Assembly: GCA_046075665.1 (NCBI GenBank)
Contig: JBJTQN010000132.1
Coordinates: 1-9,653, forward strand
From: CAIRTT01 sp046075665
GTDB lineage: Bacteria; Armatimonadota; Armatimonadia; Armatimonadales; Armatimonadaceae
Reading direction: 5' to 3'
DNA length: 9,653 bases
Of the stretch, positions 1 to 5,045 are shown in pieces. Numbering within the stretch: position 1 is the stretch's first letter; each line of letters begins with the position of its first letter. Made by a program: the position numbers and the translations under genes. A model generated the notes under the pieces. It worked only from the letters and a program-made list of their open reading frames with translations. It made no database searches and had not been told where the DNA came from.

Positions 1-451
1 CCCTGGAAAAAAACAAACGCATCTGCTCGATAAAATCAAAACATATGCTAAAAGTTACTAGGCATAACCACCATCATTGATCCTCAAAGAACGTGGATTC
101 TGACAATGGATGCACACTATCTTGTATGTAAAAAACTGCGAAAAGACTAAGCTTCAATCCACATCCAGAGCACTTGGGCACCGGACGCAAGGAAAAGAAT
201 ACAGCCTACGATGACCTTATGCAAGAAAACTCAACGAATTTATTCGCGCCACTTACAAATGCATCGGTGCGCCTGACACGCATACTTTGTTACACTCACG
301 CCAGGTCATCAAACAGCGCTCAGTACTAGCGGCAATCGTATCCAAGTCACCTTGTGCAAGAGTCGTAATCTTAGAAGTCATCGCGGTCGGCTTGACTAGA
401 ATTACATGTACCCTTATCGTGCTATTTGCTTTCTATCAGCCTCAATATTAG
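1..451. other. Region without a supportable gene
   Basis: This stretch lies downstream of the LysR gene stop codon and reaches the left edge of the window. All frames on both strands are broken into short pieces. The longest ATG-started piece I could trace is a 42-codon minus-strand frame (253-381) with no Shine-Dalgarno and no recognisable product. I see no tRNA-like arms, no tandem or CRISPR-like repeats, and no hairpin followed by a T-run that could terminate the LysR transcript. It could be plain intergenic DNA or a decayed gene; the sequence does not decide between these. Confidence 0.5.
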
Positions 452-1363
452 CTACCCTTGGCGATTGGCATCTAATAAATCCAGCCATTTCTGCGATGCA
501 CGGGATATTGTCTTTTTCTCTAGAATCAAAATCCCACATGCACGGCTAATCGAGAATCCTTGGATGGGTACTTCCAGTAATGTCCCATCGGATATCTCGT
601 TCAGCACCGTTTTACGCGGTAAAAGACTGACGCCAAACCCCAACTCAACCGTACGCTTCAACGTTTCTATATTGTCGTAGCTCTTCCGAACATCAAGCTT
701 TACACCAACTTTCTGAAGGCTCCGCTCAATGAGCAACCGAGTTGGAATGCCATCCGCAAATGCAATAAACGGTATGCCAGCAAGATCATCCACTGATAAA
801 CCCTGTACCTGTTTTGGTAATGCAAATGCTGGCGACATCACTAAGGCAAGTGGCTCGTTCACCCATTCGAGCACCCGGATTCCCTTTACTTCCTTGGGAC
901 ACGCAACGATGCCGACATCCGATTCACCCGATAGTACACTCTCATAAACCCTGTCTGTTCGCATGTACTCGATATCAAATTCGACATTCGGAGCTTCATT
1001 AAGAAATCTCCGTATTGGTTCCGCCAAGCTATGTAACCCTAACGAATAGACCGTAGCAACCTGCAAACGCCCAACGAGGTCAGATGATGCTCCAAATAAG
1101 GCGTTCGGAAGGTCATCCAATATGCCGAGGATTCTGCGCGCTGCATCCTCAAGCACCATCCCATGTGCGTTTAGCTGCTGGCCAGACCGCCCAGGGCCAC
1201 GGTCAAGGACTCGAAAACCAAGACGTGACTCTAGTGCCGTAATACGTTGACTAACAGCAGGCTGAGATACACCAATGTGGTTGGCGACCTGAGAAATACT
1301 GCCATATCGCCGCAATCCGCACAGAATGGCGCAATCTTTGATATCCAATATTTCGAAATCCAT
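452..1363 (-). CDS. LysR-family transcriptional regulator
   Basis: This is a cytoplasmic DNA-binding regulator of 303 residues, the usual length for the LysR family. An N-terminal winged helix-turn-helix covers about residues 6-65; the helices around SQVANHIGVSQPAVSQRITA (24-43) followed by LESRLGFRVLDR match the family signature. A LysR-type effector-binding domain follows from about residue 90 to 297, with the typical spaced hydrophobic strands and a GFGVSLLP element near the C-terminus. Such proteins normally act as tetramers that sense a small molecule and repress their own gene while activating a divergent one. Here the divergent gene is sdhC, 120 bp away, so control of the succinate dehydrogenase operon is the natural inference; the effector cannot be read from the sequence. 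The chosen ATG has no Shine-Dalgarno but sits 8 bases after a perfect TATAAT on the same strand, suggesting a leaderless mRNA. No terminator is visible downstream. Confidence 0.93.
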   Translation of the reverse strand: MDFEILDIKDCAILCGLRRYGSISQVANHIGVSQPAVSQRITALESRLGFRVLDRGPGRSGQQLNAHGMVLEDAARRILGILDDLPNALFGASSDLVGRLQVATVYSLGLHSLAEPIRRFLNEAPNVEFDIEYMRTDRVYESVLSGESDVGIVACPKEVKGIRVLEWVNEPLALVMSPAFALPKQVQGLSVDDLAGIPFIAFADGIPTRLLIERSLQKVGVKLDVRKSYDNIETLKRTVELGFGVSLLPRKTVLNEISDGTLLEVPIQGFSISRACGILILEKKTISRASQKWLDLLDANRQG

Positions 1364-1371
1364 AAGTGCAA

Positions 1372-1377
1372 ATTATA
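1372..1377 (-). promoter_or_regulatory. -10 box of the LysR gene, possibly leaderless
   Basis: Read on the minus strand, TATAAT occupies 1377 to 1372 and the ATG of the LysR gene begins at 1363. That leaves 8 bases between the box and the start codon, about where transcription should begin. No good -35 hexamer is present at a spacing of 15-18 bases. There is no room for a Shine-Dalgarno, so the mRNA would begin at or within a base or two of the start codon. Confidence 0.55.
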
Positions 1378-1391
1378 ACCAATATTCAGAA

Positions 1392-1419
1392 AATGCTATT
1401 TACTTACGGAATGGTATTT
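1392..1419. repeat. Pair of 10-bp direct repeats in the divergent promoter region
   Basis: AATGCTATTT (1392-1401) and AATGGTATTT (1410-1419) differ by one base and start 18 bp apart, nearly two helical turns, so they would lie on roughly the same face of the DNA. The left copy overlaps the position of a -35 element for the LysR gene; the right copy lies between the proposed -35 and -10 of sdhC. This is a plausible operator, perhaps for the LysR protein itself, although classical LysR sites are T-N11-A dyads and these are direct repeats. The DNA here is AT-rich, so a chance match is possible. Confidence 0.35.
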
Positions 1420-1428
1420 TCGTATCAT
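1399..1428 (+). promoter_or_regulatory. Candidate promoter of sdhCAB
   Basis: A TTTACT -35-like element (1399-1404, four of six consensus bases) and a TATCAT -10-like element (1423-1428, five of six) are separated by 18 bp. Transcription would begin around 1435, leaving a leader of about 50 bases before the sdhC ATG with a normal ribosome binding site. It is the best sigma70-like candidate in the intergenic region. A short CATA-GT-TATG palindrome (1426-1435) overlaps the predicted start. Confidence 0.45.
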
Positions 1429-1472
1429 AGTTATGTTGTGTCTGGCCGCTCTAAGTTGCGCGACCCGGCAGT

Positions 1473-1478
1473 AAGGAG
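1473..1478 (+). promoter_or_regulatory. Ribosome binding site of sdhC
   Basis: AAGGAG, continued as AAGGAGAG, ends 5 bases before the ATG at 1484. It fixes the sdhC start, although an overlapping reading frame in another phase begins further upstream. Confidence 0.85.
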
Positions 1479-1483
1479 AGTCT

Positions 1484-2320
1484 ATGGCTACGAGCGAAAT
1501 CTCAAAAGGACAACCCGGGAGCAAGCGCCTGTTCAAAGATACTTATCTATTGCACAAGCTGCACAGCTTGACCGGAGTGCTCCCGATAGGTTTGTTTCTG
1601 ATATTCCACTTCACAGCGAACGCATACAGTTTGCGTGGTGCAGTTGAGTTTGATACAGCCGTTCGCGCAATCGGGTATGCGCCGTTTATTCTGTTGCTCG
1701 AAGCGGGAGTTATCTTCCTACCCATTTTGTTCCACGCCATCTACGGGTTAATGATTGTGGCTGAGATGCCCGGACCAGGTGGGAACGTCGCGCATTACGG
1801 TTACGAGCGAAACTGGCTCTACGTTATGCAACGCTGGACGGGTGTCATTGCAATCGTCTACCTTGCGTTTCACGTCTATGACACCACCGCGCTCAAGTAC
1901 TACTACGAACTGACCGGTGGCGTCAGCAGCCAAGACCTAGGTTTCCAAAGCATCAGTTATCGTGCGATGGCATGGCGATTTGCGAATGTACCTTACTTAC
2001 TGTTCTACATCGTAGGTATCACTTCAGCATGCCTTCACCTCGGTAACGGACTTTTCAACTTCAGCATCCGATGGGGTATCGCAATCGGTGCAGGCGCACA
2101 AAAAGCATCTGCAGCGATTGGCTGGACGCTGGGTGCAGGTATGGCACTACTCGGCATCGTCATCGCAGTCAACTTCGCGGCGAAGGGCAAACTCGATGCC
2201 GAGAAGTATAAAGATCGCGAGCAGTTTGTGCGTACGCTTGTGAACTTAAACGGACGCATGGAAGAGCCAGCACAACAGGCCGCGCCACAGCCCGGTGGGC
2301 CACAAGGAAATCGAGACTAG
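1484..2320 (+). CDS. sdhC: Succinate dehydrogenase cytochrome b558 subunit
   Basis: This is the membrane anchor of succinate:quinone oxidoreductase, passing electrons from the iron-sulfur subunit through two b haems to the quinone pool. It has 278 residues, against about 200 in Bacillus subtilis SdhC, which it resembles closely in the HKLHSLTGVLPIGLFL start, the FHAIYG, YERNWLYVMQRWTG and FHVYDT segments and the LHLGNGLFNF segment. Five hydrophobic segments are visible at about residues 29-50, 67-93, 112-132, 170-192 and 211-232. The four histidines equivalent to the B. subtilis haem ligands are H42, H84, H130 and H185, so this is a single-chain, two-haem type B anchor, the kind that normally uses menaquinone. 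A hydrophilic tail of about 45 residues, rich in Pro, Gln and Gly at its end, follows the last segment and explains most of the extra length. It is the first gene of sdhCAB, with a strong ribosome site. Confidence 0.96.
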   Translation: MATSEISKGQPGSKRLFKDTYLLHKLHSLTGVLPIGLFLIFHFTANAYSLRGAVEFDTAVRAIGYAPFILLLEAGVIFLPILFHAIYGLMIVAEMPGPGGNVAHYGYERNWLYVMQRWTGVIAIVYLAFHVYDTTALKYYYELTGGVSSQDLGFQSISYRAMAWRFANVPYLLFYIVGITSACLHLGNGLFNFSIRWGIAIGAGAQKASAAIGWTLGAGMALLGIVIAVNFAAKGKLDAEKYKDREQFVRTLVNLNGRMEEPAQQAAPQPGGPQGNRD

Positions 2321-2322
2321 TC

Positions 2323-4170
2323 ATGGCAGCTCCTACAAAAACACACGCGATTATTGTGGGCGGAGGCCTTGCTGGCCTGATGACCGCTGTAAAGATTGCT
2401 GAGGCGGGTGGAACCGTTGACTTGTTCTCACTTGTACCAGTAAAGCGCTCACACTCAGTCTGTGCACAGGGCGGGATCAATGGTGCGGTCAACACCAAGG
2501 GCGAGGGTGACTCACCAGCGATACACCTCGATGACACATGCTACGGTGGCGACTTCCTCGCAAACCAAACGCTTATCAAAACGATGTGTGATGCCGCTCC
2601 GGGAATTATTAACCTCCTTGACCGCATGGGCGTTATGTTTAACCGTACGCCTGAAGGTCTGCTGGACTTCCGACGCTTCGGTGGCACCCTACACCATCGC
2701 ACGGCTTATGCCGGCGCAACCACCGGTCAACAGCTTTTGTACGCACTTGACGAACAGGTTCGCCGTTACGAAGTTGCAGGAAAAGTGCGGAAATTCGAGT
2801 TCTGGGAATTTTTGGGCGTGGTTCGTGAGGGCGATGCCGAAGACGGACGCTGTCTGGGCATCGTTGCGCAGGATTTGCACTCAATGCAAATCGAATCGTT
2901 TGCAGCTGATGCCGTTGTGCTTGCTACCGGTGGCCCTGGCATCATCTTTGGAAAATCGACGAACTCGACCATTAACACTGGAACCGCAGCAGGTGCTGTC
3001 TTTAAGCAAGGCGCCCACTATGCAAATGGCGAATTTGTTCAAGTCCACCCGACGGCTGTCCCAGGAGACGATAAGCTCCGCCTGATTTCCGAATCGGTTC
3101 GTGGCGAAGGTGGTCGTGTTTGGGTTCCGAAGAACGCCAATGACAAACGACAGGGACAAGATATCCCGCAAAACGAACGCTTCTACTTCCTCGAAGAGAA
3201 ATACCCGAAGTACGGAAACCTCGTACCACGTGATATCGCCACACGGGAAATCTTTGACATTTGTGTAAATGAGCGCATGGGCGTCTTCGGTGAGAATCAG
3301 GTCTACCTCGATGTAACCCATATCGATCGCAGACAGTTAGACCTCAAGCTCCGAGGCGTCCTTGAGATCTACGAGAAGTTTGTTGGCGATGATCCCCGTG
3401 ATGTCCCAATGCGTATCTTCCCTGCAGTCCACTACTCTATGGGTGGTATCTGGGTTAATAATGGACTTGACCCGGAAAACGTCCCCTATCACATGACCAA
3501 TATTCCGGGACTCTTTGCTGTCGGCGAGTGCGACTACCAGTACCATGGCGCAAACCGTCTCGGAGCAAACTCACTTTTGTCGTGTCTGACCAGTGGTGCG
3601 ATCGCCGGACCTGCTGTTTGCAAGTATGCAGAAGGACAGGAAGTTCGTAGCGAGAAGTCAAACCCTGCTTTTGCCACTGCGACTGCAATGCGCAAGGCAG
3701 AGTATGAGACACTCCGTGGAATGGATGGCGGTGAGAACCCATTCCAAATCTGGCGTGAACTTGGCAATGTGATGACCGAAAACGTTACGGTCGTTCGCGA
3801 CAATGCAAAGCTAGAGCAGACCATCGGAATCATCGATGGCCTTCAGAACCGCTACGCGAAAGTATCCGTCAGTGACTCATCAGGATGGTCTAACCAGACT
3901 CTGCCGTTCACGCGCCAGCTTGGTAACATGCTCACTTTGGCAAGAATCATCACAAAAGGTGCTCTTCACCGTGATGAAAGTCGCGGTGCGCACTACAAGC
4001 CTGAGTTCCCGAATCGCGATGATGAGCGTTTCCAAAAAACGACGGTTGCCACCTTCGATGCAAGCAATCCCCGTGACCCGAAAATCGGCTATGAAGCTGT
4101 CGACCTTTCTCAGGTTACGCCACGCGCACGCGTCTATACATCCGGCAGTACCAAGCCGGTAGGATCGTAA
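2323..4170 (+). CDS. sdhA: Succinate dehydrogenase flavoprotein subunit
   Basis: This catalytic subunit oxidises succinate to fumarate at the cytoplasmic face of the membrane and passes two electrons to SdhB. It has 615 residues. The FAD-binding loop GGGLAG is at 13-18, and RSHSVCAQGGING carries H44, the histidine that binds FAD covalently in this family. The active-site residues can be placed by motif: H242 in HPTAVPG, the general acid/base R303 in LVPRDIATRE, H370 in HYSMGG, and R412 in HGANRLGANSLL. The C-terminal helical domain contains the usual RDESRGAHYKPEFPNRDD stretch. Nothing is missing or broken. The ATG lies 2 bases after the sdhC stop; the only Shine-Dalgarno-like sequence (AAGGAAA, 2304-2310) is further away than usual, so coupling to sdhC translation is likely. 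The sequence is closer to Bacillus-type enzymes than to the Escherichia coli type. Confidence 0.98.
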   Translation: MAAPTKTHAIIVGGGLAGLMTAVKIAEAGGTVDLFSLVPVKRSHSVCAQGGINGAVNTKGEGDSPAIHLDDTCYGGDFLANQTLIKTMCDAAPGIINLLDRMGVMFNRTPEGLLDFRRFGGTLHHRTAYAGATTGQQLLYALDEQVRRYEVAGKVRKFEFWEFLGVVREGDAEDGRCLGIVAQDLHSMQIESFAADAVVLATGGPGIIFGKSTNSTINTGTAAGAVFKQGAHYANGEFVQVHPTAVPGDDKLRLISESVRGEGGRVWVPKNANDKRQGQDIPQNERFYFLEEKYPKYGNLVPRDIATREIFDICVNERMGVFGENQVYLDVTHIDRRQLDLKLRGVLEIYEKFVGDDPRDVPMRIFPAVHYSMGGIWVNNGLDPENVPYHMTNIPGLFAVGECDYQYHGANRLGANSLLSCLTSGAIAGPAVCKYAEGQEVRSEKSNPAFATATAMRKAEYETLRGMDGGENPFQIWRELGNVMTENVTVVRDNAKLEQTIGIIDGLQNRYAKVSVSDSSGWSNQTLPFTRQLGNMLTLARIITKGALHRDESRGAHYKPEFPNRDDERFQKTTVATFDASNPRDPKIGYEAVDLSQVTPRARVYTSGSTKPVGS

Positions 4171-4174
4171 GGAG
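4169..4174 (+). promoter_or_regulatory. Ribosome binding site of sdhB
   Basis: AAGGAG overlaps the last two bases of the sdhA stop codon and ends 6 bases before the sdhB ATG at 4181. It sets the sdhB start and favours continuous translation along the operon. Confidence 0.85.
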
Positions 4175-4180
4175 TCAGAG

Positions 4181-4960
4181 ATGTCCACCACGGATGACGT
4201 TATCGAAGTAACAGTTTTACGGCAGGCAGATGCCACATCGGCTCCCTATGAGGAAGTCTTTCTCGTACCTTATAAGCTACGCATGAATGTCATCAGCGTA
4301 CTTATGGAAATTCGGTTGAACCCGGTCAATAGCAAGGGGCAAAAAGTGGCACCTGTGGCATGGGACCAAGCGTGTCTCGAGGAAGTTTGTGGCAGCTGCA
4401 CCGTCCGCGTAAACGGTCGTGTTCGCCAAGCATGCTCATCGCTCGTCGATAAAGTTTGCACTGGCGGTACAAATGGTTCACGACGAAAGCTGTACATTGC
4501 CCCAATGAGCAAATTCCCAGTGGTACGCGACCTCGTTGTTGACCGCTCCCGGATGTTCGAGAACCTCAAAAAGATTCAGGCATGGATTCCTATTGATGGC
4601 ACATACGATTTGGGCCCCGGTCCGCGCTTGAGCCAAAAGGAACAAGAGCTTGCCTACGACTTTGCGCGATGTATGTCCTGCGGGTCGTGTCTAGAAGCAT
4701 GCCCTCAAGTGTCTGTGAAATCAAACTTTATCGGCCCAGCAGCAATTGGACAGGTGCGCTTGTTCAACTCGCACCCAACAGGTTCGATGAACAAAGATGA
4801 GCGTCTTGAGGCAATTTCTGATTCGGATGGCATCGCTAGCTGTGGTAACGCACAGAACTGTGTTCAGGTTTGCCCAAAGGAGATTCCACTTACCCGTGCG
4901 ATTGCGGAAATCAATCGCGATACGACGGTGTACCGAATCAAAAAGTGGCTCGGAAAATAA
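4181..4960 (+). CDS. sdhB: Succinate dehydrogenase iron-sulfur subunit
   Basis: This subunit carries electrons from the FAD of SdhA to the haems of SdhC through three clusters. It has 259 residues, the family's normal size. The N-terminal ferredoxin domain (about 8-105) has C65, C70, C73 and C85 for the [2Fe-2S] cluster, in CLEEVCGSCTVRVNG. The C-terminal domain has C164, C167, C170 and C174 (CMSCGSCLEACPQ). It also has C221, C227 and C231 (CGNAQNCVQVCPKEIP). Following family convention, the [4Fe-4S] cluster takes C164, C167, C170 and C231, and the [3Fe-4S] cluster takes C174, C221 and C227. The residue after C221 pattern fits a three-iron cluster, as in normal succinate dehydrogenases. It is the last gene of the operon; a strong terminator follows 17 bases after the stop. 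No fourth subunit gene is present, as expected for a single-chain anchor. Confidence 0.98.
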   Translation: MSTTDDVIEVTVLRQADATSAPYEEVFLVPYKLRMNVISVLMEIRLNPVNSKGQKVAPVAWDQACLEEVCGSCTVRVNGRVRQACSSLVDKVCTGGTNGSRRKLYIAPMSKFPVVRDLVVDRSRMFENLKKIQAWIPIDGTYDLGPGPRLSQKEQELAYDFARCMSCGSCLEACPQVSVKSNFIGPAAIGQVRLFNSHPTGSMNKDERLEAISDSDGIASCGNAQNCVQVCPKEIPLTRAIAEINRDTTVYRIKKWLGK

Positions 4961-4977
4961 GGCATTTCCATCATCAG

Positions 4978-5005
4978 GACCGTACCCGTGGGTACGGTCT
5001 TTTTT
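4978..5005 (+). terminator. Rho-independent terminator of sdhCAB
   Basis: GACCGTACCC (4978-4987) and GGGTACGGTC (4990-4999) are perfect inverted repeats, forming a 9-bp stem with a CGTG tetraloop, followed directly by six T residues (5000-5005). The position just after the sdhB stop makes it the operon terminator. There is no matching A-run on the left side, so it should work in one direction only. It isolates the next gene from sdh transcription. Confidence 0.93.
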
Positions 5006-5034
5006 CGTCAGGTGCATCTCTCAAATGGTTAGGC

Positions 5035-5040
5035 TATAAC
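5035..5040 (+). promoter_or_regulatory. -10 box of the 956-aa exported protein gene, possibly leaderless
   Basis: TATAAC matches the -10 consensus at five of six bases and ends 5 bases before the ATG at 5046. Transcription should then start at or next to the A of that codon. No Shine-Dalgarno lies between the terminator and the ATG, and no convincing -35 hexamer is found 16-18 bases upstream. A promoter is needed here because the sdh terminator is only 30 bases upstream. Confidence 0.5.
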
Positions 5041-5045
5041 GCTGT

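Noticed and set aside
74..205. Minus-strand frame containing a CSGCG zinc-ribbon-like motif
   Set aside because: It has no ATG, only a possible TTG start, and just one Cys pair; one CxxC in a short frame is not evidence of a gene.
253..381. Minus-strand frame of 42 codons starting ATG at 381
   Set aside because: It has no ribosome binding site, no recognisable motif and is short enough to arise by chance; it is kept only as a remark on the region.
1426..1435. CATA-GT-TATG palindrome as a LysR operator
   Set aside because: Arms of four bases in AT-rich DNA are too short to claim an operator, and it does not fit a good T-N11-A dyad.
1366..1647. Plus-strand frame of 93 codons overlapping the start of sdhC
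   Set aside because: It has no Shine-Dalgarno, overlaps sdhC out of phase, and the sdhC start is supported by AAGGAG and by homology from its first residues.
2462..3085. Plus-strand open frame of 207 codons inside sdhA
   Set aside because: It is in another phase within a fully conserved sdhA, with no ribosome site or recognisable protein.
5006..5034. -35 element for the 956-aa gene
   Set aside because: No hexamer at a spacing of 16-18 bases matches TTGACA at more than about two or three positions.
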